From the NCBI GenBank assembly GCA_031379665.1, contig JANNFI010000110.1, positions 13,215 through 77,214 on the forward strand: DNA of 64,000 bases, given 5' to 3'. Under the pieces are notes generated by a model, which saw nothing but the letters and a program-made list of their open reading frames with translations, was not told the DNA's origin and ran no database searches. Position numbers and translations under genes: made by a program. Positions 32,882 through 42,681 of this stretch are shown one piece after another. Every line of letters begins with the position of its first letter. Within the stretch, counting starts at the first letter, position 1. The stretch is from SZUA-254 sp031379665. GTDB lineage: Bacteria > Bacteroidota > Ignavibacteria > UBA10030 > SZUA-254.

Positions 32882-34419
32882 CCGGCCGTGACCGTCGCCT
32901 TCTTCGGAAGGTCTTCGGGATGGACCGGCGCGTCCTGGCCGTCGGCCGGCGGCGCGTTTCGGTCGGGCCTCCTCGCATCCAGGACGTGCTTGATCGACAT
33001 CCAGGACACCAGGCCGAACCCGGCGGTAAAGAGGAGCTGGAAGGGAACTGCCGCAAGCTCGACGTAGTAGATCGACGCCACCACCCCGAAGGCGCAGTAG
33101 AGGGTCATCGCCGCCTCGATGATGACGGTCGGCTTGACGCGCGCCGTGGCGTATTTTTTGTCGGTCCAGCGGTCCTTCTTCATGATCACGGAGTATTTAG
33201 GAGTCCGCACGAATTCCGATTTGCGTTTCAGTATCCCCTCGATCACCGCCTTCGTGTTGTTCACCGCGAGGCCCATGCTGCCCGCCATGAACAGCGGGAA
33301 GAGGAGCATCCGCTTGTGCCAGTCGGCGTACACTTCCTTCTGGGAATAGAGGTAGAAGAGGAACGAACCGAGGAATGCGAAGACGAAGACGCCCATGATG
33401 TCGAAGTAGGTCTCGTAGCCTCCCTGGTGCTTGATGAAAATCAGCGGCACGTTCAGAATCGAGGCCATCAGGATGAACGGGAAGACCACGTTTCCGGTCA
33501 GGTGGAGGGTGGAGTGGATCTTCCGGCTGACGGGGATGTCCGATTTCCATACCCGGGGGAGGATCTTCCTCGCCGTCTCCACGGCGCCCTTGGTCCAGCG
33601 GTGCTGCTGCGCCTTCAGCGAGTTGATCTCCGACGGCAGCTCCGACGGGGATGTCACGTCGCGAAGGAACTTGAATTTCCAGCCGCGCAGCTGGGCGCGG
33701 TAGCTCAGGTCGAGGTCCTCGGTGAGCGTATCCGACTCCCAGTTCCCGGCATCGAAGATGCACGAAGTCCTCCAGATGCCTGCCGTCCCGTTGAAATTGA
33801 TGAAGTGGCCGGCCTTGTTCCGCACCTGCTGTTCGATGACGAAATGGCCGTCGAGTGCCATCGCCTGTACGCGGGTCAGGAACGAGTAGTCCGCGTTGAT
33901 GTGCTCCCACCGTGTCTGGACCAGGCCGATCTTCGGATCGGAAAACCAGGGAAGAGTCTTCTTGAGGAAATCGCGGTTCGGAATGAAATCGGCGTCGAAA
34001 ATCGCGACGAATTCTCCGGTCGCTGTCTCGAGGCCCTTCCTGAGCGCCCCCGCCTTGTACCCGGTGCGATCGTTCCGGCGGAGGTGATGGATCCTGTGTC
34101 CGCACTCAGTGTAGAAGGCCACCCGCTCGGCAACGATGTCGACGGTCTCATCGGTCGAATCGTCGAGAACCTGGATCTCGAGCCGGTCCTTCGGGTAGTC
34201 CATCCCGCAGACCACATCGATCAACCTGCCGACGACGTAGAGTTCGTTGTAGACGGGAAGCTGGATCGTTACGACCGGGACGCGATCGAGCGGTTCCGGG
34301 ACGGCGGAATGCTTGTTCCGGTACTTCAGGTAATTGTAAATCATGAAAAACCCGCTCGATCCGAAGAGGAAGAGGACGGTGAGCGAGAAGAAGTATGTCC
34401 CGATGATGACGTCCTGCAT
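32878..34419 (-). CDS. Membrane glycosyltransferase family 2 (cellulose-synthase-like)
   Basis: The protein has 513 aa from the ATG at 34419; a TTG four codons upstream is an alternative. A first membrane helix is followed by the GT2 domain: VTIQLPVYNE, VLDDSTDET, IFDADF, TEDLDLSYRAQLRG and QQHRW, i.e. the D, DxD, TED and QxxRW motifs of processive inverting enzymes. Four C-terminal membrane helices follow from about residue 300. It should extend or attach a polysaccharide or glycolipid at the inner membrane. It overlaps the TPR gene and follows lptE. Confidence 0.88.
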   Translation of the reverse strand: MQDVIIGTYFFSLTVLFLFGSSGFFMIYNYLKYRNKHSAVPEPLDRVPVVTIQLPVYNELYVVGRLIDVVCGMDYPKDRLEIQVLDDSTDETVDIVAERVAFYTECGHRIHHLRRNDRTGYKAGALRKGLETATGEFVAIFDADFIPNRDFLKKTLPWFSDPKIGLVQTRWEHINADYSFLTRVQAMALDGHFVIEQQVRNKAGHFINFNGTAGIWRTSCIFDAGNWESDTLTEDLDLSYRAQLRGWKFKFLRDVTSPSELPSEINSLKAQQHRWTKGAVETARKILPRVWKSDIPVSRKIHSTLHLTGNVVFPFILMASILNVPLIFIKHQGGYETYFDIMGVFVFAFLGSFLFYLYSQKEVYADWHKRMLLFPLFMAGSMGLAVNNTKAVIEGILKRKSEFVRTPKYSVIMKKDRWTDKKYATARVKPTVIIEAAMTLYCAFGVVASIYYVELAAVPFQLLFTAGFGLVSWMSIKHVLDARRPDRNAPPADGQDAPVHPEDLPKKATVTAG

Positions 34420-34451
34420 GAGGGAAGCCAAGTTATGAAAATATTACCTGT

Positions 34452-34960
34452 TTACCAACCGGAAACCGTCTCCAGGAGGATGTCCTCGGTCAGCTTCTCG
34501 ATGGCGGCGGTGACGGCCTCCTTCCGGATGGCGGGATCCGCGCCGATGTCGTACTCTCCCCAGGCCGTAAACGTCTTGTCGTAGACGGTTTTCTTCAGTT
34601 TCTGGTCTCTGAAGATGGCGTGCACGCCGATGGTGATCCGGGCCTTCTCGACCGCCTCACCTGCGGCGACGACCGTCGGCAGATCGGTGAATGAGGAAAT
34701 AGACCCCTCGAGACCGCAGTCGGCCCCCGAAACGTCGGTGACGTCGAGGCTGTTGTCCTGGCGGAACCGCTCGATCAGCCTGTTCGTCACGTCTTCCCGG
34801 ACCGCCGGTTCGCCGGAGTTGGTCAGGTCGTCGAAGAGCCCGATGTGGATCGACTTCAGGTGCGCCGGGACGGACGATCCGGTGAACGAATAGGAGCAGC
34901 CCGCGAGGCCGGCGGCCAGGGCGAGCGCGAAACACGCAGAAGCGATGCGCAGGGTCGTGG

Positions 34961-34964
<4 letters not shown>
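34452..34964 (-). CDS. lptE: LptE-family LPS-assembly lipoprotein
   Basis: The protein has 170 aa with lipobox AGLAGC (Cys23). The sequence [24 protein letters not shown] and the later [16 protein letters not shown] match the LptE/LPS-assembly family, which plugs LptD in the outer membrane. The start codon is TTG overlapping the regulator's stop (TTGA). The order miaB - regulator - lptE is recurrent in Bacteroidota and Chlorobi genomes (established knowledge). Confidence 0.85.
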
Positions 34965-36100
<1,136 letters not shown>

Positions 36101-36105
36101 CTGTC

Positions 36106-36903
36106 TCAGCGTTCCACGACGATCGGGGTGATGTTGTACCGGGACTGAATGTCCGCGAGGACCTTCCGCGCCTCAGCGGCGTTCGCGAAGCTTCCGACCC
36201 AGACGAGGTAGAGGCTCTTGCCGCTGCGAACCCGGTTGGTGATCTCGGCGCTGTAGCCGAGTTCCTCGAACCAGGCCTTCTGTTTCCGGGCGTTTTCTGA
36301 GGTTGAGAATGCGCCGGTCTGGAGGGTGTAGGGCATCGGGCCGGATGCCGGTTGGGCTTGGGGAGGCACGGCCTTCAGCGTGTCCGCCGCGACCGGCGGG
36401 GGGGTGGACGGCAGGTCCGGTGTGAGCGCCGTATCGACCGGGGCAGGCGCGGCCGATTTCGCCGCGAAGTGCTCGCTGTTGGGATAATCCTTCCGGAGCT
36501 GCTGCATCTTGAGTTCCGCCGTCTTGTAGAGCCCCATCGCGTAATAGTACTGGTAGAGGTTGAAGAGGGCGTCGTCCGCCCACTCGCTCGCCGGATAATT
36601 GTCGAGGACGCCCTGGTACAGCTTTGCCGACTCGACGCCATCGGTGGCCACGCGGGCCTGCACGAAGAGAATGCCGGGGTGGTTCTGGTACTTCGCGACC
36701 AGCTCGGGGAGCTGTTGTTTGACCGCCTCGGTCTCGCCCCTGTCGAGCCGGGCGACCACTTCGCGGATCGCCGCATCGTCAGCGCCCTGTGCGATCAGCG
36801 CGGAACTGGCGGCAAGGACGAACAACGCCGTCACGGCGAGTCGTATGAAGATCGACGGGCGGCAGAGACGCGCTCGCACCGAATGGGTCGTGGGTTGGTT
36901 CAT
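36106..36903 (-). CDS. SPOR-domain envelope protein with TPR-like N-terminal part
   Basis: The protein has 265 aa. A long basic N-terminus precedes a membrane/signal segment (residues 20-39, ending ALIAQ). Residues 45-135 are helical TPR-like ([29 protein letters not shown]), a Pro-rich linker follows, and the SPOR domain fills 185-265 ([21 protein letters not shown] ... [18 protein letters not shown]). SPOR domains bind denuded glycan strands at division sites. Its ATG overlaps the miaB stop. Confidence 0.88.
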   Translation of the reverse strand: MNQPTTHSVRARLCRPSIFIRLAVTALFVLAASSALIAQGADDAAIREVVARLDRGETEAVKQQLPELVAKYQNHPGILFVQARVATDGVESAKLYQGVLDNYPASEWADDALFNLYQYYYAMGLYKTAELKMQQLRKDYPNSEHFAAKSAAPAPVDTALTPDLPSTPPPVAADTLKAVPPQAQPASGPMPYTLQTGAFSTSENARKQKAWFEELGYSAEITNRVRSGKSLYLVWVGSFANAAEARKVLADIQSRYNITPIVVER

Positions 36904-38294
36904 CTCGTTGCCTCAATGGTATGCCGGGTGTCGTGTGCCACGCGGGTTTCGTGAATCGGGTGCTGCGCCGTGGGCCAAGCCCCGGCCTGTTCGCCGAAGA
37001 GGGTCGCGGAATTCGCCCGGACGATCCGGACAGGCACGGTCTGCCCGACGAGTCCCGTATCACCTCTGAAAATGACTATCCTGTTTCCGTCAGTGCGGCC
37101 CTGCATCTCGGCGTCTGATTTTTTGCTGGGGCCCTCGACGAGGACCACGGGCGTCGAACCGACCAGCCGCAGGTTTTTTTCGAGCGAAAAGCGGTTCTGC
37201 ATCGCAATGATCTCGTTGATCCGTTCGACCTTGACGTCGTCGCCCACGTCGTCCGTCATCAAGTACGCAGGGGTATTCTCGCGCGGGGAGTACTTGAACA
37301 TGAAAGCTCCGTCGTACCCGACCCCCTCCATCAGTTCCACCGTCCGCCGGTGGTCGTCGTCCGATTCGGTGGGGAACCCGACGATGATGTCGGTGGAAAG
37401 CGAGACGTCCGGGACGGCGTCGCGGAGCCGGGCGATCAGCGAGAGGTAATGGGCGCTGTCGTAGGTCCGGTTCATCAGGCCGAGGATCCGGTCGGAACCC
37501 GACTGGATCGGGAGGTGGACGTATTTGCAGACGTTGTCGCGCCGCGCGATCGTCTCGATGAGCCGGGCGCTCATGTCCTGCGGGTGCGAGGTGGTGAACC
37601 TTATTCTCATCCGCTGGTCGATGGCCGCGACGGCGTCGAGCAGGTCTGCGAAATCGTGCCCGCCGTCCGACCAGGAATTGACGTTCTGTCCGAGCAGCGT
37701 CACCTCGCGGAAGCCGCGCCCGGCCAGGGCGTCGACTTCGGCCACGACACCCGCCAGCGTCCGGCTCCGCTCCCGGCCGCGCGTGAAGGGGACGACGCAG
37801 AATGAACAGAATTTGTCGCAACCCCGCATGATCGAGATCCAGGCGCTGACACCCCCGGTCCGGAGCGGGATCAGGTCGTCGTACGTCTCGACGCGCGAGA
37901 GCCGCACCGCGACGCCCTTCTCACCGTGCCAGGCCTTGTTGAGGAGTTCGGGCACCTTCCGGTATTCGTCCGGCCCGACGATCAGATCGACGATCTGTCC
38001 GACGCCCCTGGCCTGCTTCCCCGTCACCTGTTCCCTGAGTCGCTCCGCCATGCAACCGAGGAGCCCGATGATGATTTCGGGTCGTTTCGATTTAATCTCC
38101 TTGAAATACCCGAGCCTGCCATAGATACGCTTCTCCGCGTTCTCACGGATGCTGCAGGTATTCACGAGAATGACGTCCGCCGTCGTGATGTCATCGGTCA
38201 TCACCGTCCCGGATTCGTTAAGCAACCCAAGGACGATCTCCGAATCGGAGACGTTCATCTGGCAACCGTATGTTTCGATGTAGACCTTTTTCAA
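36900..38294 (-). CDS. miaB: tRNA-2-methylthio-N6-isopentenyladenosine-37 synthase MiaB
   Basis: The protein has 464 aa. The N-terminal MTTase domain has TYGCQMNVSDSEI and NTCSIRENAE, and a third cysteine in GLLGCMAE. The radical-SAM motif is RGCDKFCSFCVVPFTRGRERS. A TRAM domain ends near VRIVRANSATLFGE. MiaB thiomethylates A37 of tRNAs reading UNN codons. About 27 residues after the TRAM domain (GAWPTAQHPIHETRVAHDTR and more) are low-complexity and unusual for the family. It is the first gene of a six-gene operon. Confidence 0.97.
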   Translation of the reverse strand: MKKVYIETYGCQMNVSDSEIVLGLLNESGTVMTDDITTADVILVNTCSIRENAEKRIYGRLGYFKEIKSKRPEIIIGLLGCMAERLREQVTGKQARGVGQIVDLIVGPDEYRKVPELLNKAWHGEKGVAVRLSRVETYDDLIPLRTGGVSAWISIMRGCDKFCSFCVVPFTRGRERSRTLAGVVAEVDALAGRGFREVTLLGQNVNSWSDGGHDFADLLDAVAAIDQRMRIRFTTSHPQDMSARLIETIARRDNVCKYVHLPIQSGSDRILGLMNRTYDSAHYLSLIARLRDAVPDVSLSTDIIVGFPTESDDDHRRTVELMEGVGYDGAFMFKYSPRENTPAYLMTDDVGDDVKVERINEIIAMQNRFSLEKNLRLVGSTPVVLVEGPSKKSDAEMQGRTDGNRIVIFRGDTGLVGQTVPVRIVRANSATLFGEQAGAWPTAQHPIHETRVAHDTRHTIEATR

Positions 38295-38357
38295 CGTCCC
38301 GATGCCGCCTTTCCACGCTTTTGATTGAGGATCCGCAGGTCCGCGGGTCGAAGATTA

Positions 38358-38386
38358 AAGATAAGGAAAAGGTGACATAAAGTCAA
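38358..38386 (-). promoter_or_regulatory. miaB operon promoter
   Basis: On the minus strand TTGACT (38381-38386), 17-nt spacer, TATCTT (38358-38363), about 60 bp before the miaB ATG. Confidence 0.65.
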
Positions 38387-38583
38387 AATATAATCGGAAT
38401 TGAGCCAATTCGTTGATTTTATTGACAATTAGGCAGAATTATTCGATTCGGCATTCGTGGGTACAGAGGATGTGCCCCGGAGCCGGTATCGACCCGGAAC
38501 GATTCGGCGCCGGAGGGTCCTGTGGAGCTCCGGCAGGGTGAGCGACCCGGTGTTCAAAATAATCGGATTTCACATACATTTCG

Positions 38584-38612
38584 TTGACTTTTAATACCTA
38601 TTTGGTTAAATT
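38584..38612 (+). promoter_or_regulatory. Promoter of the GAF-GGDEF gene
   Basis: TTGACT (38584-38589), 17-nt spacer, TAAATT (38607-38612). Transcription should start about 35 nt before the coding sequence. Confidence 0.6.
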
Positions 38613-38652
38613 TGGACACTTTGGTGCGAAGTATTAAAAGAATTTTATCCTT

Positions 38653-40665
38653 TTGATCACTATAACCTCTCTCAAAGAAAAAATTTACCCTCTCCTGAGG
38701 GAATTCCGGGCCAGCGAAGTCATCGCCCTTGCGGGGGGTGTCGTCGCCGTGGTCAGTGGGATTCTTCTCGACTACCTTTTCATCCGCATCATCTGTCTTC
38801 TCGTGCTGATCGGATCCGCGGTCATCATGTACGTCCTGCAGCGCCGCAGGCACGCGGAGGATCCGCACGGCGGCGGTTTTTCGAGCTCACTGTTTGACTC
38901 ACAAACAGAAAACGACGGAATGAAAAAACTGATATTCGACGATCTGAAGTCAGAGAGAAGCGGCAGGTATGATGTGGAGATCGTGGAGACGCCGGAGCCG
39001 ACGCAGGAGCCCGCGGCGGAGGTCGGGTCGGAATTCGTGAGTGAACCGGTCGTGAGGCACGGGACTCCGGTGACCTCGCCGGCGATGGCCGCTGCCCTCT
39101 GTGGGGAAGCTGCGCCGCACAGGGAATACGAAGTATCGGACTTCTTCGACGTCGATTCGGAAATCTTCAAGGGGGAGACTGAGCCGCGGACCGAGTTCGA
39201 CTTCCTGCTCGTGAAGCTGCTCGGCGTGGTGAAGGAAGTGCTCTTCGCCCACACCGTCTCGTTCTTCTGGGCGAACCGGGAAAAACAGCAGATGGTGCTG
39301 GAGACCAAGATCAGCGACAGCCTGAATTTCTTTTCCGCGCGCAGGTTCCCGATCGGGCACGACATCGTCAGCAGGGTTGCGACCTCGGGGAAACCCGAAC
39401 TCCTCTCTGAGATCAACCCTGATTCGCAGTCCGAGCTTTTCCCGTACTACACCGGCCCGGAGGGGATCAAATCGTTCGTCGGCGTGCCGGTGTTTTACTC
39501 AAAATCCAGCGACCCCCGGGACTCAGGACACCCGGTCGCCGTGATCGCCGTCGACAGCGTGGCGGAGGACGATTTCGGCGAGGAAACCGTCGCCATACTG
39601 GGGCACGCCACCAAGCTTGTCTCCGCGCTGATCAAGAGTTACAACGACAAGTACGACCTCCTCCTCAATGCGGAACTGCTCCGCTCGATCCGAAGGATGC
39701 AGGAGAAGATCAGGGGTAATTTCGCCCTCGCCACCATCGTGCAGTCGCTCTCGGACGAGATCACGAAGATGATCGGCTGGGACCACCTCTCGGTCGTTCT
39801 CTACGACGAGCACAAGCACAACTGGGTTGCCAAGAGGGTCACCAGCAGGGGCCAGGCGCCGTTCATAGCGGCCGACCAGGTGATCGACATCGCCGGCAGC
39901 ATCACCGGCCGGACGATCCGCAACAACATCCACTCGCTGGTCGAGGACCTGGAAACCGTCACATCGCCCCGCTACTACCCTGGCGAGAAGGTGTCCGGAC
40001 ACGGGTCGTTCCTCTCGGTGCCGATCAGCTCCCTCAACAAGTGTTACGGAGCGGTCAGTCTGGAGAGCGCCGATCGGTACAATTTTTCGCGACAGGACAT
40101 CGAGATGCTCTACCGCCTGACCGAGAACATCGGCTCCGCCATCGAGCTGCTCTTCATGAACGACGTCATCAATGAGTACGTGGTCGTCGACGCGCTGACG
40201 GGACTCTACTCGAAGAAGTATTTCACGCAGCGGCTCGACGAGGAGATCCAACGGGCCGATGACACCGGGAGCGAGCTCTCGCTGCTCCACTTGACGGTCG
40301 ACAAGCAGAAGGAGATCGTCGAACGCTACGGCGACGAGGGGTTCGAGCGGGTGGTGCTCACCGTCTCGCGGCTCGTCCATTCGTGCGTGCGCGGTTACGA
40401 CGTCGTCGGCAGGATCGAGACGAACCGCTTCGGCGTGCTCCTCGCGGGCACGACCTCCAGTGACGCCTACCTCTGGGCGGAAAAGATCAGGAAGAACATC
40501 GCCGGCAGTGTGATCACCATCGGCGAAAAGAGTTTTTCGGTGACCATCAGCGCCGGAGTCTCAGGGGTCCTCGAGGGGATGCGGAAGGAAGAGCTGGTGG
40601 GGAACACCATCGCCGTTTTGAACCGTGCGAGCGAGGCCGGCGGGAACACGGTCCGGGTTTTTTAA
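38653..40665 (+). CDS. Membrane-anchored GAF-GAF protein with degenerate GGDEF domain
   Basis: The protein has about 670 aa. It starts at a TTG without a clear ribosome-binding site; no ATG lies nearer than the membrane region. Two membrane helices (residues 22-60) are followed by an acidic linker, a GAF domain (about 175-330), a second GAF domain (about 350-510) and a GGDEF-like domain (about 515-670) opening with VVDALTGLYSKKYFTQRLDEE. The active-site loop reads GRIETNRFG, so the GG(D/E)EF residues are lost, and the metal site reads LTVDKQK. It probably senses a ligand without making c-di-GMP. Start position is uncertain by some residues. Confidence 0.85.
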   Translation: MITITSLKEKIYPLLREFRASEVIALAGGVVAVVSGILLDYLFIRIICLLVLIGSAVIMYVLQRRRHAEDPHGGGFSSSLFDSQTENDGMKKLIFDDLKSERSGRYDVEIVETPEPTQEPAAEVGSEFVSEPVVRHGTPVTSPAMAAALCGEAAPHREYEVSDFFDVDSEIFKGETEPRTEFDFLLVKLLGVVKEVLFAHTVSFFWANREKQQMVLETKISDSLNFFSARRFPIGHDIVSRVATSGKPELLSEINPDSQSELFPYYTGPEGIKSFVGVPVFYSKSSDPRDSGHPVAVIAVDSVAEDDFGEETVAILGHATKLVSALIKSYNDKYDLLLNAELLRSIRRMQEKIRGNFALATIVQSLSDEITKMIGWDHLSVVLYDEHKHNWVAKRVTSRGQAPFIAADQVIDIAGSITGRTIRNNIHSLVEDLETVTSPRYYPGEKVSGHGSFLSVPISSLNKCYGAVSLESADRYNFSRQDIEMLYRLTENIGSAIELLFMNDVINEYVVVDALTGLYSKKYFTQRLDEEIQRADDTGSELSLLHLTVDKQKEIVERYGDEGFERVVLTVSRLVHSCVRGYDVVGRIETNRFGVLLAGTTSSDAYLWAEKIRKNIAGSVITIGEKSFSVTISAGVSGVLEGMRKEELVGNTIAVLNRASEAGGNTVRVF

Positions 40666-40695
40666 CATCAATTTATAATCCAGGAGCAATGAGCC

Positions 40696-40890
40696 ATGGC
40701 AAAGCAACAGACATTCGCAGATAAGGCCACCAAGGCCGCCTCCCAGCCCGGAAAGAAATGTCCCAAGTGCGGAGCGATCAAGCAACCGATCCTCCACGTC
40801 ATTTCCGAGCCGTCCAAGGCGGGAAGCATCCGTTTCGGCCATCGCAGGGTGCAGGTGTGCAAGTGTAACGAAAAGGAAGTTTTCGCGTAG
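40696..40890 (+). CDS. Small zinc-ribbon protein
   Basis: The protein has 64 aa with CPKC near residue 22 and CKC near residue 55, a split zinc-ribbon pattern, and a basic N-terminus. GGAG lies 8 nt before the ATG. The function is unknown; such small proteins often bind RNA or ribosomes, but nothing here shows it. It follows the GGDEF gene by 30 bp and may be co-transcribed. Confidence 0.65.
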   Translation: MAKQQTFADKATKAASQPGKKCPKCGAIKQPILHVISEPSKAGSIRFGHRRVQVCKCNEKEVFA

Positions 40891-40924
40891 GCAATCTCTG
40901 GCCCCGCCGGTTGGCGAGTATCCG

Positions 40925-40945
40925 GCCGCAGGGCGGCGTCTTTTT
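40925..40945 (+). terminator. Probable terminator after the zinc-ribbon gene
   Basis: GCCGC, a 3-nt loop, GCGGC and then GTCTTTTT. The stem is only 5 bp but GC-rich and followed by five T residues. Confidence 0.5.
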
Positions 40946-40981
40946 CAGAGAACCATCACCGTCCGGCATCCCCAGCAATCA

Positions 40982-41272
40982 ATGAACGGCGAAGACTCCC
41001 ATTTCCATTTTCGGACCAGGATCACGCGCGACGGTGTGATCGTCGTCCCGGCGGCGCTTGCCCCCGGGTATGGCGCGGGCCGGACTGTCGATGTGCGACT
41101 TTCCCCGGCGGCCCCGGGGAGTTTGAATATCCCGGTCGATGACCGCGAGGTGGCGGAGATCGCAGCCCTCCAGGCCGAACCGGCCGCCATCATCCGGAAG
41201 TGTCTTGCCGCTCAGGGCGCATTCGTGGTGAAGGGGACGCTCAAGCGCCGGCCACCCGCGGGCGGGCGTTGA
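40982..41272 (+). CDS. Putative antitoxin of a VapBC-like pair (AbrB/MazE-like strand pattern)
   Basis: The protein has 96 aa. RTRITRDGVIVVPAALAPGYGAGRTVDVRL resembles the swapped-hairpin DNA-binding fold of AbrB/VapB antitoxins (pattern: strand, DG, strand, P, G, strand). The C-terminal half is helical and could wrap the toxin. There is no clear ribosome-binding site. The stop overlaps the downstream PIN-domain start (TTGA), the coupling usual for antitoxin-toxin pairs. The assignment rests on this arrangement. Confidence 0.55.
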   Translation: MNGEDSHFHFRTRITRDGVIVVPAALAPGYGAGRTVDVRLSPAAPGSLNIPVDDREVAEIAALQAEPAAIIRKCLAAQGAFVVKGTLKRRPPAGGR

Positions 41273-41670
41273 AAACCAGGAAGGCTGTGCTCGACACCGG
41301 CCTCTTCACGGCGCACCTCGGGGCGAACCCCGGCGAACCCACCGCGCTGCGTGTCGCGCTCAGGACGTGGTTCTGCTACACGACGGTGTTCAACGCGATG
41401 GAACTCTTTCGCGACGCGAAGTCGGCGCGCGAGAGGCGGGCGGTGGAGGACGTCCTCTCGGCCGTGAAGATTCTGGGGATGAACGGGAGGAACGCCCCGA
41501 AATTCGCGCGGCTCCCGAATTTTGGCGCGGACGGTCTCCCGCTGAGCGCACTGATCGCCGGGATTTGCATCGAGGCCCGGCTTCCCCTGGTGACGGACCG
41601 GATCCGGAAATTCGGACCCTACAGGAAATTACGCGTGGTTCCGCCGTGGCGGGCCGCGAAAAAAAGGTGA
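41269..41670 (+). CDS. PIN-domain protein, VapC-like ribonuclease toxin
   Basis: The protein has 133 aa, starting at TTG overlapping the previous stop. PIN-fold markers are AVLDTGLFTAHL (Asp9), YTTVFNAMELFRDA (Glu45) and SALIAGICIEARLPLVTDRIRKFG (Asp110). The aspartate usually found just before the xLIA motif is Ser93 here, so one metal ligand may be missing or replaced by Asp88. Active PIN toxins cleave tRNA or rRNA. It ends three bases before the primary sigma factor gene. Confidence 0.75.
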   Translation: MKTRKAVLDTGLFTAHLGANPGEPTALRVALRTWFCYTTVFNAMELFRDAKSARERRAVEDVLSAVKILGMNGRNAPKFARLPNFGADGLPLSALIAGICIEARLPLVTDRIRKFGPYRKLRVVPPWRAAKKR

Positions 41671-41673
41671 TGA

Positions 41674-42531
41674 ATGGCAAAGGTCAATAAGCAGTACACG
41701 AACCGCGAGAGCCAGTCCCTGGACAAGTACCTCCAGGAGATCGGAAAGGTGGATCTCCTCGATCCCGAAGAGGAGATCGACCTCGCCCGGCGGATCAAGA
41801 AGGGCGACCAGAAGGCGCTCGAGAAGCTGACCAAGGCCAACCTCCGGTTTGTGGTGAGCGTGGCCAAGCAGTACCAGAACCAGGGGCTCTCACTCGGCGA
41901 CCTCATCAACGAAGGGAACCTGGGACTCATCAAGGCCGCGAAGCGATTCGACGAAACCCGTGGGTTCAAGTTCATCTCGTACGCGGTGTGGTGGATCCGG
42001 CAGTCGATCCTCCAGGCGCTCGCCGAACAGTCGAGGATTGTGAGGCTCCCGCTCAACCGCGTCGGGGCGCTCAACAAGATCGGGAAGGCATTCAGCACCC
42101 TCGAGCAGGAGTTCGAGCGCGAACCGAGCGCGAGCGAGCTCGCCGAGGAGCTCGACATGTCGCTCTTCGAGGTGGCCGACACGCTGAAGATCTCCGGGCG
42201 GCACCTTTCGATGGACGCCCCGTTCGCGCAGGGGGAGGATAACCGGCTCCTGGATGTGATCCAGGACGAACGCACGCCGCTCCCCGACCATGCCCTCATC
42301 AAGGAATCCTTGAGCAAGGAGGTGGAACGTGCCCTCGGAACGCTCACCGAGAGGGAAGCGGAGGTCATCCGACTCTACTTCGGACTCGGGCGGGAACATT
42401 CCCTCACGCTCGAGGAAATCGGGGAAAAATTCCAGCTCACACGCGAACGCGTCCGCCAGATCAAGGAGAAGGCGATCCGCCGGCTCCGCCACGCCTCCCG
42501 GAGCAAGCAACTGCGGGCATACCTCGGTTAA
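41674..42531 (+). CDS. rpoD: Primary RNA polymerase sigma factor (sigma-70 family)
   Basis: The protein has 285 aa with regions 1.2 ([18 protein letters not shown]), 2 ([57 protein letters not shown], given in full only as the match to region 2), 3 and 4 ([30 protein letters not shown]). Region 1.1 and the non-conserved insertion are absent, as in Bacteroidetes and Chlorobi primary sigmas. It should recognise the TTGATT/TATATT promoters seen across the window. No terminator or promoter lies between it and the PIN toxin gene. Confidence 0.93.
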   Translation: MAKVNKQYTNRESQSLDKYLQEIGKVDLLDPEEEIDLARRIKKGDQKALEKLTKANLRFVVSVAKQYQNQGLSLGDLINEGNLGLIKAAKRFDETRGFKFISYAVWWIRQSILQALAEQSRIVRLPLNRVGALNKIGKAFSTLEQEFEREPSASELAEELDMSLFEVADTLKISGRHLSMDAPFAQGEDNRLLDVIQDERTPLPDHALIKESLSKEVERALGTLTEREAEVIRLYFGLGREHSLTLEEIGEKFQLTRERVRQIKEKAIRRLRHASRSKQLRAYLG

Positions 42532-42634
42532 CGCGGGACCCTCAACCGGGGGCCCTCGCACTCCATCGATCCCATCCCGCACGAATGTCGAACTCCGGCT
42601 CCCCCGTCGAATCCCCGGGGAGCCCGCCGCAGCT

Positions 42635-42662
42635 TTGATTTTCCGCTCGCCCTGTTTATATT
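42635..42662 (+). promoter_or_regulatory. def-fmt promoter
   Basis: TTGATT (42635-42640), 16-nt spacer, TATATT (42657-42662). Transcription should begin near 42669, leaving a leader of only about 13 nt before def. Confidence 0.65.
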
Positions 42663-42681
42663 GGAAGAGGTATTTGTCCCA

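Larger units (their letters stand above)
38295..38652. other. Divergent intergenic region between miaB and the GAF-GGDEF gene
   Basis: This 358-bp gap is the longest in the window. It holds a miaB promoter at the left end and a GGDEF-gene promoter at the right. Between them an AT-rich stretch (38361-38445) adjoins a GC-rich block (about 38470-38555) with an inverted repeat, GCCGGAG/CTCCGGC at 38509-38534. No protein-coding frame is convincing. A small RNA is possible but not shown. Confidence 0.5.

Noticed and set aside
32860..34584. A 574-codon plus-strand frame over the glycosyltransferase 2 gene
   Set aside because: The minus strand holds a complete GT2 domain with all motifs; the plus frame is not protein-like.
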